Notes under the pieces: generated by a model
What the model was told of the DNA's origin: nothing
Database searches by the model: none
Seen by the model: the letters and a program-made list of their open reading frames with translations, nothing else
Translations under genes and position numbers: made by a program
Assembly: GCA_028065135.1 (NCBI GenBank)
Contig: JAPTWR010000001.1
Span: 32,655 to 96,654, forward strand
Direction of reading: 5' to 3'
DNA: 64,000 bases
Origin: Acidithiobacillus sp.
GTDB lineage: Bacteria; Pseudomonadota; Gammaproteobacteria; Acidithiobacillales; Acidithiobacillaceae
In this document: positions 17,581 through 27,700 of the stretch, in pieces
Layout of the letters: each line of letters begins with the position of its first letter
How positions within the stretch are numbered: position 1 is the first letter of the stretch

Positions 17581-20370
17581 GTGGAAAAAACGACCATCAA
17601 TGACAAGGCGCTCCGCGCCCGCGTCAAACTGCTCGGCAATTTGCTGGGCGAAGTCCTGCGCGAGCAAGCCGGAGCCCGGGTATTCAACGCCGTAGAACAG
17701 CTTCGCCAGGGATACATCCGTTTGCACAAAAAAGAGGATCTCCGCCTGCGTAGTCGTCTCGCGCGCTTCACGGATGCGCTGCCCCAAGATGATCTCGTGC
17801 TGGTGATACGCGCATTCAATACCTACTTTAGCTTGGTCAACATTGCGGAAGAAGAGTTCCAGCACCTGCATCGCCGCCGCTTGCTACAAAAGAAGGATGG
17901 GCTGTGGGTCGGTTCTTTCGAAGAAACCTTCCGCGAACTGCAAAATCAAGGTATCAACTCCGGGCAAATACAATTTCTCTTGGATCAAACGCGCTACCTG
18001 CCGGTATTCACGGCACATCCCACCGAATCCAAGCGACGGACGGTACTTCATGGTTTGCGCCGCATCTTTGTAGCCAGCAAAATGCTCGACGATCCATCGC
18101 TCAATGATGAGGAAGAACAAGATGTTCTCGACAATTTAAAGGCACAAATCCAGATTCTCTGGGAAACCGAGGAGGTGCGTGCCAACCGACCACAGGTGCA
18201 AGATGAGGTCGAGAACGGCCTTTTCTACTTCCGCGACAGCCTCTTTGAAGCGGTGCCGCGCACCTATCAGGCGGCGCGGCGTGCGGCGCGACGGGTCTTT
18301 GGCAATGACGATATCGACATCCCGGCTTTCATCCGCTTCGGCTCCTGGATCGGTGGTGACCGCGATGGCAATCCCAATGTGACGGCGGCCATTACCGGTT
18401 GGGCCTTGCGTACCCAAAGCATCGAAGTGTTGCGTGAATATCAGCGACGCTTAAACGATCTCTACCAACTGCTCGGGCATTCCAGCCGTTTCTGCGCCAT
18501 TTCTCCCATCCTGCTGGCCTCCCTGGAACGTGATGCCGATGACTTCCCGGAACTCGCCGAATGGGTGGATCAACGCTTTCCCAGCGAGCCTTATCGGCGC
18601 AAACTGCGCTACGTGATGACGCGCCTTGATCTGCGGCTCCGGCAGTTGGAAAATGGTCAGGTCCTCAACGAATCCTCTGGTCCGGCTTATGCGGCCGCGG
18701 AAGATTTCCTCGACGATCTTCTGCTCGTGCGCGACTCCTTGCGGGGCCACAATGATGACTACATCGCCGATCACGAGGTGCAAGACATCATCTGGCTGGT
18801 TCAAACCTTCGGTTTTCATCTGGCCAACCTGGATATTCGTCAGGAATCCACCGTACATTCCCGCACCATCGCTGAACTTTTCGCAGCCGTGCCCAGCTTC
18901 GTCAACTACCTGGAACTGCCGGAAGAGACTCGCCTGCTGGTACTCTCGGAAGCGCTGCGCCGACCCGGTCCGCTGGTAGAAAAACAGCCCGATCTGTCGC
19001 CAATGGCGGCCGAGACCTGCGCCATGTTCCGTTGCATCGCCCAGTTGCGTCGTGAAGTCAGCGCAGCCGGTTTCGGCAATTATGTGATCTCCATGACACA
19101 CGAGGCCAGCCACATCATGGAAGTGCTGGTCCTCGCCAAAGAGTTCGGCCTGGCCGGTTGGTCACGACAAGGGCTCTACAGTGAGATTGCCGTCACGCCA
19201 CTCTTTGAGACCATCCACGATCTCGAACGCATGGACACGGTGATGTCCACCTTGCTGGACAACCCGGTTTATACCGAGATCCTCCGCAGTCAGGACGATA
19301 CCCAGGAAGTCATGTTGGGATATTCGGACTCCTGCAAGGATGGCGGCATTCTCTCTTCCAGTTGGTTCCTGTATCAGGCGCAAATGCGGCTGGCTGCCCT
19401 GGCAGACAAACGCCGGATTCAGGTGCGTATCTTCCACGGCCGCGGCGGCAGCGTGGGGCGCGGCGGCGGCCCCACCTACGAGGCCATTCTGGCCCAACCG
19501 CCGGATACGGTGCGTGGACAGATCAAAATCACCGAGCAGGGAGAGGTGCTCTCCTTTAAATATGCCAATCTGGAGACGGCGATTTATGAATTGACCGTGG
19601 GTGCGGCCGGTCTCATCAAGGCGAGCATTGGTTTGGTTCGATCCGTATCTAGTGACAACCCGGACCACCTGCGGATTATGACGGAGCTAACCCGCACCGG
19701 AGAGGCGGTTTACCGTGACCTGACTGAAAACACGCCGGGCTTTATGGATTATTTCTACGAAGCCACCCCGCTTAACGAGATCGCCCACATGAACATCGGG
19801 TCGCGTCCCTCCCATCGCCAGCGAGGGGATCGTTCCATGTCTTCTATCCGGGCTATCCCATGGATTTTCGCCTGGGCCCAATCGCGGCATATTCTGCCGG
19901 CCTGGTATGGACTGGGTTCGGCACTCGCCCAGTGGCGGGAGGACAAGCCGGAGCGCTTGCAAGTTTTACAGGATATGTACCAACAGTGGCCATTCTTTCG
20001 GGCACTCATGAGCAATATCATCATGGCCATGGCCAAAACGGATATGGCTATCGCCGGCGAATATGCCGGTTTACCCAGAGATCAGGAGGTTGCCGCCGGA
20101 ATATATCAGAAAATTCGTGCCGAATTCGAGCGCAGCTTGGCCGAGGTGCTCGCCATGACCGAATCAAAGCAACTACTCGCCGACAATCCGACCTTGGCGT
20201 TTTCCCTACAGCGACGCAATGTCTACATGGAGCCACTCAACCATATTCAACTCGCCTTGCTGCGCCGTTATCGCAACGATGACGCACCGCCCGAGTTCCG
20301 CGAGATATGGCTGGACCCCCTGTTGCGCACCATCAATGCCATTTCTGCCGGACAGCGCAACACCGGATAA
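17581..20370 (+). CDS. ppc: Phosphoenolpyruvate carboxylase
   Basis: A 929-residue enzyme fixing bicarbonate onto PEP to give oxaloacetate, the anaplerotic step an autotroph with an incomplete or biosynthetic TCA cycle needs. Catalytic elements: TAHPTESKRRT with the essential His (about residue 142), GYSDSCKDGG, and the glycine-rich FHGRGGSVGRGGGPT loop, plus SRPSHRQ near residue 742. The extreme C-terminus ends in NTG as in other PEPCs. The GTG start has AAGGAGA about 7 bases upstream. maf follows at 11 bases. Confidence 0.97.
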   Translation: MEKTTINDKALRARVKLLGNLLGEVLREQAGARVFNAVEQLRQGYIRLHKKEDLRLRSRLARFTDALPQDDLVLVIRAFNTYFSLVNIAEEEFQHLHRRRLLQKKDGLWVGSFEETFRELQNQGINSGQIQFLLDQTRYLPVFTAHPTESKRRTVLHGLRRIFVASKMLDDPSLNDEEEQDVLDNLKAQIQILWETEEVRANRPQVQDEVENGLFYFRDSLFEAVPRTYQAARRAARRVFGNDDIDIPAFIRFGSWIGGDRDGNPNVTAAITGWALRTQSIEVLREYQRRLNDLYQLLGHSSRFCAISPILLASLERDADDFPELAEWVDQRFPSEPYRRKLRYVMTRLDLRLRQLENGQVLNESSGPAYAAAEDFLDDLLLVRDSLRGHNDDYIADHEVQDIIWLVQTFGFHLANLDIRQESTVHSRTIAELFAAVPSFVNYLELPEETRLLVLSEALRRPGPLVEKQPDLSPMAAETCAMFRCIAQLRREVSAAGFGNYVISMTHEASHIMEVLVLAKEFGLAGWSRQGLYSEIAVTPLFETIHDLERMDTVMSTLLDNPVYTEILRSQDDTQEVMLGYSDSCKDGGILSSSWFLYQAQMRLAALADKRRIQVRIFHGRGGSVGRGGGPTYEAILAQPPDTVRGQIKITEQGEVLSFKYANLETAIYELTVGAAGLIKASIGLVRSVSSDNPDHLRIMTELTRTGEAVYRDLTENTPGFMDYFYEATPLNEIAHMNIGSRPSHRQRGDRSMSSIRAIPWIFAWAQSRHILPAWYGLGSALAQWREDKPERLQVLQDMYQQWPFFRALMSNIIMAMAKTDMAIAGEYAGLPRDQEVAAGIYQKIRAEFERSLAEVLAMTESKQLLADNPTLAFSLQRRNVYMEPLNHIQLALLRRYRNDDAPPEFREIWLDPLLRTINAISAGQRNTG

Positions 20371-20381
20371 GGAGGAGGTAC

Positions 20382-20960
20382 GTGTCTCTGCCAGAATTAA
20401 TCCTCGCGTCCGCCAGCCCTTACCGCCAGGAATTGTTGCAACGTCTGCAAATTCCATTCCGCGTGGAAGCTTCGGCGATCGATGAAACCCCATTACCGGA
20501 CGAGGCGCCAGAGGCCCTCGTCTGTCGGCTGGCAGAGGCCAAGGCGCAGGCCGTGGCGCACCGCAATCCCCAGGCAGTGGTTATCGGCGCCGACCAGATG
20601 GCGGTCTGTGGTACCCGCATGCTCGGCAAACCGGGGAATGCCGAACGGGCCGTGGAACAACTGGGCTGGATGCAGGGTCAGGCCGTCGAATTTCTCAACG
20701 GCATTGCCATTGCCGCCGCATCCGGCACAGAAATATTTCTGGTGCCCTATCGGATCGTCCTGCGCACTCTAACGAGCATAGAGATTGAGCGCTATGTAGC
20801 GCGAGACCAGCCACTGGACTGCGCCGGAAGTTTCCGCTCCGAGGGGCTGGGCATCAGTCTGGTGAAGCGCATGGAAGGAGAAGACCCCCACGCATTGATG
20901 GGCTTGCCGCTGATCGCCCTCTGTCGAGGGCTGCGCAAACTCGGTTACCCGCTACCATAA
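20382..20960 (+). CDS. maf: Maf-like nucleotide pyrophosphatase (YceF type)
   Basis: A 192-residue Maf-superfamily house-cleaning nucleotide pyrophosphatase. The N-terminus ILASASPYRQELLQRL has the Maf S-x-x-R motif, and DETPLPDE, IGADQMAV and GLPLIALCR are family blocks. CAGSFRSEG rather than the KAGAY of the dTTP/UTP group places it nearer YceF, reported to act on 7-methyl-GTP. The GTG at 20382 is preceded by GGAGGAGGT, which decides the start; longer reads extend into ppc. It is probably transcribed with ppc. Confidence 0.9.
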   Translation: MSLPELILASASPYRQELLQRLQIPFRVEASAIDETPLPDEAPEALVCRLAEAKAQAVAHRNPQAVVIGADQMAVCGTRMLGKPGNAERAVEQLGWMQGQAVEFLNGIAIAAASGTEIFLVPYRIVLRTLTSIEIERYVARDQPLDCAGSFRSEGLGISLVKRMEGEDPHALMGLPLIALCRGLRKLGYPLP

Positions 20961-20977
20961 CCCCCTGAAAGGACATT

Positions 20978-21004
20978 AAAAAGGGGCATCACAGTGATGC
21001 CCCT
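20978..21004 (-). terminator. Rho-independent terminator, mainly for the minus-strand gene at 21027
   Basis: A 10-bp stem, AGGGGCATCA with TGATGCCCCT, and a three-base loop. On the minus strand it is followed by TTTTT, so it ends the leftward gene; on the plus strand it may also slow transcription leaving maf. Confidence 0.85.
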
Positions 21005-21026
21005 CCGATTGCGCAAAGCAACTGGC

Positions 21027-21809
21027 TTAACCCCAGTTGTCTCCGCCGTCATCCAGCCCGAAGTCGTCATTGGACGCCAACTGGTCATTGCCCCAAGAAT
21101 CGTCCGTCAAACCCAGGTCATTGTCGCTGCCATCACCGACTGCATTACCCGATTCGTTGTCGTGTCCAAACAGACTGCCTGCCAGTGCCTGCCCGGCTGC
21201 CAGTCCGGCGCCCACACCAACACCAGTGGCAATCCCGGAAGCCAGACTGGACCCCAGCCCACCCCCCTGCTGCGGCATGCCGCCCATGCCCCCACCGGGG
21301 TTCACGGGACCATAACCGTTCATGCCCCCGAAAGGCGCGGAAGGCTGTCCACGGTAAATCATGCTCGCCTGCTGGCGGCGGCGCAAGAACATGGATATCA
21401 GCGCAATGAACGCGACGAGCCCCAGGAAAAACGCCAGCACTGTACCCCAGTGACTTTCTTTGCCGACCTTACCAATCGGTTTATTCACATGACTCTGCAA
21501 TGATTTCTTAAAAGAGGTCAGCACTTGCGGTTTCACAAAGGGCATGTCGGGTGCAAGTTGCTCCGATTTCTGCAAGGCCGCTGCCGCCCCGGCCCAGTTA
21601 CCCTGACGCGCCAAAATACGCGCTTCCAGATATTGCGCTTCTGCAGATTGCGGATGTGCCACCAATACTTTCCGCATCATGCTCTGCGCTTGGTCCAAAC
21701 GACCCGCCTGCACAGCCTGCGTGACTTGCGCTACACTCGGCTCAGCCCACGCTGTCGGTGCGACCAGCATCAAGGCAATGGCAATGAGTCCAAAAAATTT
21801 TAATTGCAT
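21027..21809 (-). CDS. Membrane-anchored TPR-like protein with Gly-rich, Asp-rich tail
   Basis: A 260-residue protein without a functional name. A signal peptide (MQLKFFGLIAIALMLVAPTAWA) is followed by a TPR-like helical region (about residues 25-100, AVQAGRLDQAQSMMRKVLV and AEAQYLEARILARQGNWAGA). A single transmembrane helix lies near residues 115-135, then RRRQQ and a glycine/methionine-rich linker. Next is a small hydrophobic Gly/Ala-rich segment and an acidic tail rich in Asp, Asn and Ser. Tail features recall outer-envelope assembly scaffolds, but I cannot assign a role. GGAGGAG precedes the ATG. It is divergent from the RND efflux operon. Confidence 0.7.
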   Translation of the reverse strand: MQLKFFGLIAIALMLVAPTAWAEPSVAQVTQAVQAGRLDQAQSMMRKVLVAHPQSAEAQYLEARILARQGNWAGAAAALQKSEQLAPDMPFVKPQVLTSFKKSLQSHVNKPIGKVGKESHWGTVLAFFLGLVAFIALISMFLRRRQQASMIYRGQPSAPFGGMNGYGPVNPGGGMGGMPQQGGGLGSSLASGIATGVGVGAGLAAGQALAGSLFGHDNESGNAVGDGSDNDLGLTDDSWGNDQLASNDDFGLDDGGDNWG

Positions 21810-21961
21810 ACGCTCCTCCAACCAAAATGTCGTGATCTGAATATGCGGTGAAACCCTGTCTAAATCAAGAGCATCACACACGCGGGATCAGCAGGCATTT
21901 TTGCCCGCATCGCTCAGCAACCGGCTCCCTGCGTTTACTACGAGAAAAATGCCGGGTAAGT

Positions 21962-21990
21962 TTGACAGCAGATGGAATTATCGCCATTAT
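21962..21990 (+). promoter_or_regulatory. Promoter of the RND efflux operon
   Basis: A perfect -35 TTGACA (21962-21967), a 17-base spacer and CATTAT (21985-21990, four of six matches). Its -10 box overlaps the left edge of the TetR-type palindrome, the usual geometry for repression. Confidence 0.6.
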
Positions 21991-22007
21991 ACTGACCGGT
22001 CGGTATA
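21988..22007 (+). promoter_or_regulatory. TetR-type operator
   Basis: A 20-base palindrome, TATACTGACCGGTCGGTATA, with nine of ten base pairs matching around a GACCGGTC core. Size and position over the -10/start region fit a TetR/AcrR-family repressor site. No tetR-like gene is adjacent, so the regulator must be encoded elsewhere. Confidence 0.6.
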
Positions 22008-22027
22008 GGCCTGTGAGAGGTGTTGCT

Positions 22028-23581
22028 GTGCAAAAACCATTGCCAAGACCCATTGCCGCGGCACTGGCTACCGTGCTGGCAGGGAATCTGGCGGCCTGCA
22101 GCTTCGAGCCGCCACTGCGTGTTCCCCAGGCGCCACTGGATAAAACACCCTATACCGCTGCTGCGCGCATCAAACAAACGGTAGCGCCCGGGGGTGGTCC
22201 TGCTGGCCAGGCTCAGGAGATGGAATATGGCAAAGAACTCCACGAAGAATGGTGGAAGCTCTTTCACGCCAAAGCGCTGGACGAATTGATCGCCGTCGGG
22301 CTGAAAAATAGCCCGACCATCGCCCAGGCACAGGCGCAACTGCGCGAAGCGCAGGCCACCGCGAAAGTGAATGGCAGCATTTTTTACCCGCAGATAACCG
22401 GCAATCTTCAGGCGAATCGCAGCAAGGCCAGCGCCGCAGCCTTTGGCAGGAGCGGCGGTTTTCACTACTCCCTGATCACCGGCAGCGTCGGCGTTACCTA
22501 CTACCCGGATATTTTCGGCGTCAACCGCCTGGTGTATCGCAACAGTGAAGCCTTGGTGAAGTATCAACAGTGGGAACTGGAAGCGGCACGGCTGACTCTG
22601 ACCGGCAACATTGTCACCACCGCCATCGATGAGGCGGCGACGGAAGGTCAGCTTCGTGCCACCGTGGCCATCATTGCCCAGGAAAAGAAACTTCTGCAAC
22701 TGACCGAGAGCCAGTACCGGGCGGGAGCCATCGGCTATGTCAGCGTGGTGAATCAACGCAGTCAACTGGCCACTGAAATGGCGACTCTGCCACCGCTGAA
22801 GCAGCAACTTGCCATCTATCGTCATGAGCTTGCCATTCTGGTGGGAAACTTTCCTGCGAACGCCAGACGCCAAAGCTTTACCCTCGAAGAGTTGCAACTG
22901 CCGGAAAAACTGCCGATAAGCCTCCCCTCGCAATTGTTGAAGCAGCGTCCGGATATCCGCGCCGCACTCGCGCAGATGCGGGCGGCGAATGCGATGATCG
23001 GAGAGGCGCGTGCGCAGTTTTATCCTACCGTCCAACTCAGCGCCGCATTCGGCGCCACAGCAACGCACCCGGGGCTGTTTTTCAACCCGGTGAGCAGCAT
23101 CTGGAGCCTGGTGGGTGCCCTGTCGCAACCGATTTTTGAGGGCGGAAAATTGGAGGCGCAGAAAGCCGAAGCGCACGCCGCTTATGACGTAGTATACGCC
23201 TCTTACAGAAGTACGGTGCTCAGCGCCTTTGATCAGGTAGCGAATGCCTTGCGTGCGGTGGAGCATGATGCACAGACTCTCGCGGCGCAGCGAGAAGCGT
23301 TTCTGGCAGCCACCCAGGCGTTGCAACTGGCCCAGGCGAGCTATCGGGCGGGAGCCTCTGATTATCTCACCCTGCTGACCTCCGAAGTACAGTATGACCA
23401 TGCCCGGATTGCTGAAATCAAGGCTGAGTCGCAGCGCTATCAGGATACCGCGGCGCTGCTCGTCGCTCTGGGTGGTGGCTGGTGGAACAAACCGGGGCAC
23501 CGAGCCCCCCGCACCGCCGGCGTCCCACAAAATTCCCATTCAGATGCCGGTACATTGCCGGTAACGCAGGCTAACCCATGA
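22028..23581 (+). CDS. RND-type outer membrane efflux lipoprotein (OprM/NodT family)
   Basis: A 517-residue outer membrane factor of the TolC superfamily. The signal peptide ends in a lipobox, NLAAC, so the mature protein is a lipoprotein. Two repeats of the OEP fold are visible, each with long helices rich in Ala, Gln and Glu, and the classical LKQRPDIRAALAQMRAANAMIGEARAQFYP-type region is split between them. I chose the GTG at 22028 (AGAGGT six bases upstream); in-frame codons before it include a GTG at 22013. With the next two genes it makes a tripartite pump. The order OMF-adaptor-transporter is less common than adaptor-transporter-OMF. Confidence 0.92.
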   Translation: MQKPLPRPIAAALATVLAGNLAACSFEPPLRVPQAPLDKTPYTAAARIKQTVAPGGGPAGQAQEMEYGKELHEEWWKLFHAKALDELIAVGLKNSPTIAQAQAQLREAQATAKVNGSIFYPQITGNLQANRSKASAAAFGRSGGFHYSLITGSVGVTYYPDIFGVNRLVYRNSEALVKYQQWELEAARLTLTGNIVTTAIDEAATEGQLRATVAIIAQEKKLLQLTESQYRAGAIGYVSVVNQRSQLATEMATLPPLKQQLAIYRHELAILVGNFPANARRQSFTLEELQLPEKLPISLPSQLLKQRPDIRAALAQMRAANAMIGEARAQFYPTVQLSAAFGATATHPGLFFNPVSSIWSLVGALSQPIFEGGKLEAQKAEAHAAYDVVYASYRSTVLSAFDQVANALRAVEHDAQTLAAQREAFLAATQALQLAQASYRAGASDYLTLLTSEVQYDHARIAEIKAESQRYQDTAALLVALGGGWWNKPGHRAPRTAGVPQNSHSDAGTLPVTQANP

Positions 23582-23624
23582 GCAATCATGCATTCAGCAC
23601 AGCCATCCGCCGCGGAGACTGGTC

Positions 23625-24716
23625 ATGAAAAAAGCATTCATTATTGTCATTATCGTCCTACTCATTGTTTTTGGAGGTATTTTTGGCTTCAAGATCTTCG
23701 TTAACGAGAAGATTTCCGAGGCCATGGCGCACATGCCAAAACCCGTCATGACGGTCAGCGCTACCGCGGCCAAAACAGAACTTTGGCATCCTCGCCTGCA
23801 GGCCATAGCTTCTCTGGCGGCGGTGCAAGGGGTGGAAATCACCCCGCAGATAGCCGGCAATGTGACCGCCATTCATTTTCATTCTGGTCATCATGTCCAG
23901 GCAGGTACGGTACTGGTGCAAATTGACGACAGCAACCAGCTGGCACAACTGGCGAGCGATGAGGCACAACTTCGTCTGGCACAGATCAATCTACACCGCA
24001 CCCACGAACTGATTGCCACCAAAGCCGCCAGCCAATCACAACTGGATTCCGCTGTGGCTACGTACCAAAGCAGCGTGGCTACGCTCAAAAATATTCGTGC
24101 AACACTGAACAAGTTGGCCATCCGCGCGCCCTTCAGCGGTTATCTGGGCATCCGCCAGGTGAATATCGGGCAATATCTCACACCCGGCACCAAGATTGTC
24201 GACCTGCAATCTTGGGATCCGCTCCATGCGAATTTCACCTTACCGCAAAGTAAGCTACGGGATATTCATGTGGGCACGCGGGTGCAAGTCGAAACCAATG
24301 CACGCCCGGGTCAGATTTTCGACGGAAAAGTGACCGCATTGGGAGCATCGGTGAACAGCGCGACACGGCAAATTGCGGTGCAGGCCACCATTGCCAATCC
24401 GCAAGGTGTATTGCGCCCCGGACTTTTTGGCGAGATCACCGTAATCCGCAATATCGAAGAAAAAGTGTTGACGGTGCCCGTCTCCGCTCTTTCTTATAAC
24501 ACCTTCGGCAACTATGTGTATGTGGTTAAAAAGGCGACGCAGGATGGCAAGACCGTGGAAGTTGCTCATCAACAAGTCATCAAGAGCGGCAAGGAGCGTA
24601 ATGGACAGGTGAATATCGTCTCTGGCCTTAAGGCCGGTGATATGGTCGTCACTGCGGGACAGGTAAAACTGGTGGATGGCAGTCTCGTCAAGATCAGCAA
24701 CGAGAAAGATGCATGA
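23625..24716 (+). CDS. RND efflux periplasmic adaptor (membrane fusion protein)
   Basis: A 363-residue MexA/AcrA-family adaptor, anchored by an N-terminal hydrophobic segment (residues 4-26) rather than a lipobox. The lipoyl half-motif VEITPQIAGNVTAIHFHSG and its partner IRAPFSGYLGIRQVNIGQYL flank a short alpha-hairpin rich in Gln and Ala (about 115-165). Beta-barrel and membrane-proximal domains follow. The hairpin is short, as in HAE/HME-type pumps that use a TolC-like partner. It precedes the transporter with its TGA only ten bases before that start. Confidence 0.93.
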   Translation: MKKAFIIVIIVLLIVFGGIFGFKIFVNEKISEAMAHMPKPVMTVSATAAKTELWHPRLQAIASLAAVQGVEITPQIAGNVTAIHFHSGHHVQAGTVLVQIDDSNQLAQLASDEAQLRLAQINLHRTHELIATKAASQSQLDSAVATYQSSVATLKNIRATLNKLAIRAPFSGYLGIRQVNIGQYLTPGTKIVDLQSWDPLHANFTLPQSKLRDIHVGTRVQVETNARPGQIFDGKVTALGASVNSATRQIAVQATIANPQGVLRPGLFGEITVIRNIEEKVLTVPVSALSYNTFGNYVYVVKKATQDGKTVEVAHQQVIKSGKERNGQVNIVSGLKAGDMVVTAGQVKLVDGSLVKISNEKDA

Positions 24717-24726
24717 GGCGCAGAAC

Positions 24727-27700
24727 ATGACTTTTACCGATATTTTTGTTCGCCGCCCGGTACTGTCTACCGCCCTGAGCCTCGTCATTTTTCTGCTGGG
24801 TTTGCACGCCTATTCGATGATGCCAGTCCGTGAATATCCGGCCCTCGTCAACACGGTCATCAGCATAAAGACCGCATACCCCGGCGCCAGCCCAAATACC
24901 GTACAAGGCTTCATCACCGCACGTCTGGAAAAAGTGATCGCCAGCGCACCAGATATAGACTACATGACCGCCAACAGCTCGGACGGTTCCTCAACCATCA
25001 CCGTGTACATGCGGTTGAATTACAGCCCCAACGCAGCGCTCGCCAACATCCAATCGAAAGTGCAGCAGGTAACGGATCAGTTACCTGCCGGCAGTCAACT
25101 ACCGGTCATCAGCGTAACGAATGGTCACCTGACAGATCTGCTCTATGTCGCCTTCTACAGCCAGGAACTCAGTCAGCAGCAAATTACCGACTATCTGCTG
25201 CGGGTGGCGCAACCGCGACTGGCCTCGGTACCGGGCGTAGGTGAAGCGCAGATCCTGCCACCAGGCGCCGGTAACGGGAATACCTACGCGATGCGGGTGT
25301 GGTTGAATCCGCAGAAAATGGCGGCGCTGGGCATTACCGCCGCGCAGGTTTCACAAGCATTGGCCGCGAACGATTTCATTTCCGCTGTCGGACAAACGCG
25401 GGGAAAGACGGTACAAAACACCATCGTCGCGACCACCAATCTGCATAATGTGGGTGAATTCCGCAATCTGGTTCTGCGCCAATCTGGCAACACCCTGATC
25501 CGGCTCAAAGATGTGGCCACAGTGGAACTCGGTGCACAGGATTACACCTCTCAGGCCTTTTTTGATGGCAAACCAGCGGCATTTATCGGTATTCAGGAGG
25601 CGCCCTCGGCCAACTCTCTGAATGTGGCTTCCGGGGTGAAAGCATCGTTGGCACAACTGTCAAAAAGCCTGCCACCCGGAGTGCATATGGCCATTCCTTA
25701 TGACGCCAGCACTTTCATCAAGGCTTCCATCGATGAAGTCGTCATGACCATTGGAATCACCCTTGCCGTGGTGGTGCTGGTCATTTTCCTCTTCCTGGGT
25801 TCTTTCCGTGCGGTACTCATACCCGCGATCGCCATCCCCCTGTCTATTGTGGGCGCCGGCCTGATCACCTGGTTCATGGGCTTCACCATCAACCTGCTGA
25901 CCCTATTGGCAGTGGTTTTGGCCATCGGACTGGTGGTGGACGACGCCATCATCATCGTAGAGAACGTACATCGGCATATTGATGAAGGGAAAACCCCTTT
26001 TACAGCGGCTTTAATGACCGGACGGGAGCTGGGAGGGCCGATCATCGTCATGTCCACCACGCTCATCGCCGTATTCGCCCCCATCGGATTTATGGGAGGA
26101 CTGACGGGCAGTCTGTTTAGTGAATTCGCGTTTACGCTGGTGGCTACGGTTTTAGTGTCCATGATCGTAGCGCTCACGTTATCGCCGATGCTCTCCAGTA
26201 AGATATTACACCCAACCAGGGAACATGGCTTTGAACACTTTATCGAGCAACGCTTCACTGGTCTGCGCAATTTCTACGACCGTATCTTAGGCAGTACACT
26301 GAATTATGTGCCGGTCACCATGCTCTTTGCCGCGGTAGTATTCGGAAGTATCTACTTTTTGTTTAGCACCTCGAAATCCGAATTGGCCCCAGCCGAAGAT
26401 CAGGGCATCATTTTTAATGCCGGCACGGGTGGCCCAACCATTACGCCGGATCGGCTGGCCAATGATGGACAACAGGTTCTAAAGGTGTTGAATAAATATC
26501 CTGAAACCAGGGCAACCTTCATGGTCACCGGCATATCGGTGGGCAGCGGCGGCGGCTCCAACAGCCTGTTCGCCGGCATGAACCTGACGAATTGGGACAA
26601 ACGCTCCACGACGGCGATGCAATTGCAGCCACAGACCCAGCGCGCCCTGCAAAGTGTCCCGGGACTCCAGGTAGCCTCATTTTTACCACCGTCTCTGCCC
26701 GGTTCGGCAGGCGGTCTGCCGGTGCAATTTGTGCTGCAGAGCCCAGGCAGCTACGGCAAAATCGATCAGGTGGCTAGCCAATTGATCGCAAAAGCTTACA
26801 AAAGCGGTTTGTTTTTCTATGTCACCAAGGACTTGCGTATCGACAATCCTGAAATCGTGTTGAAGATCAATCGGAATATGGCCGCCACCCTTGGGCTGAC
26901 CATGGCGAACATCGCCCAGGATCTACAGCCCCTGCTGGGCGGCAACTATGTTAATCGTTTCGATATGGAAGGCCGCAGCTACAAGGTCATTCCCCAGGTC
27001 CCGGACCATTTCCGCCTCGATCCAGCCGCCTTGAAGCAATATTACATCGCCACCGGTAGCGGTCAGATGGTGCCCTTATCTACCGTAGTTTCCATTGAAA
27101 CCAAGGTCGAACCGCAATACTTGCCACAGTTCCAGCAACTCAACTCGGCAACCATACAGGCGGTGCCCAAGCCTGGCGTTACCTTGGGCGAGTCCTTACG
27201 GTTCTTCAAGGTTGCGGCAGAAAAAATCATGCCCAAGGATTTTTCTCTGAACTATGCGAGTCAATCTCGTGAATACATGCAAGAGTCGGGTGCATTGCTG
27301 ACCACTTTTGCACTGGCCATCATCCTGATTTATTTGTTGCTGGCCGCACAGTTCGAGAGTTTCCGCGACCCGCTGATCGTGCTGATCACAGTACCCATGT
27401 CCATCAGTGGTGCGTTGATTTTCATCAGCCTGGGGCTGGCTTCCATCAACATCTATACAGAATTAGGGCTGATTACACTGATTGGTCTGATCGCCAAGCA
27501 AGGTATTCTTATCGTGCAGTTCGCCAATGAAATTCAGAAGAAAGAAGGACTCAACAAGCGTGAAGCCGTGCAGAAGGCCTCCAGCATTCGTTTGCGTCCC
27601 ATCCTCATGACTACAGGGGCGATGGTGCTGGGCGTTCTACCCTTGCTGCTAACAGGCGGACCTGGCTCGATCAGTCGCTTCCAGATGGGCTTGGTGATCT

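Noticed and set aside
21938..23539. 533-residue open frame opposite the outer membrane efflux gene
   Set aside because: It is antisense to a clear OprM-family lipoprotein and has no ribosome-binding site or recognised domain.
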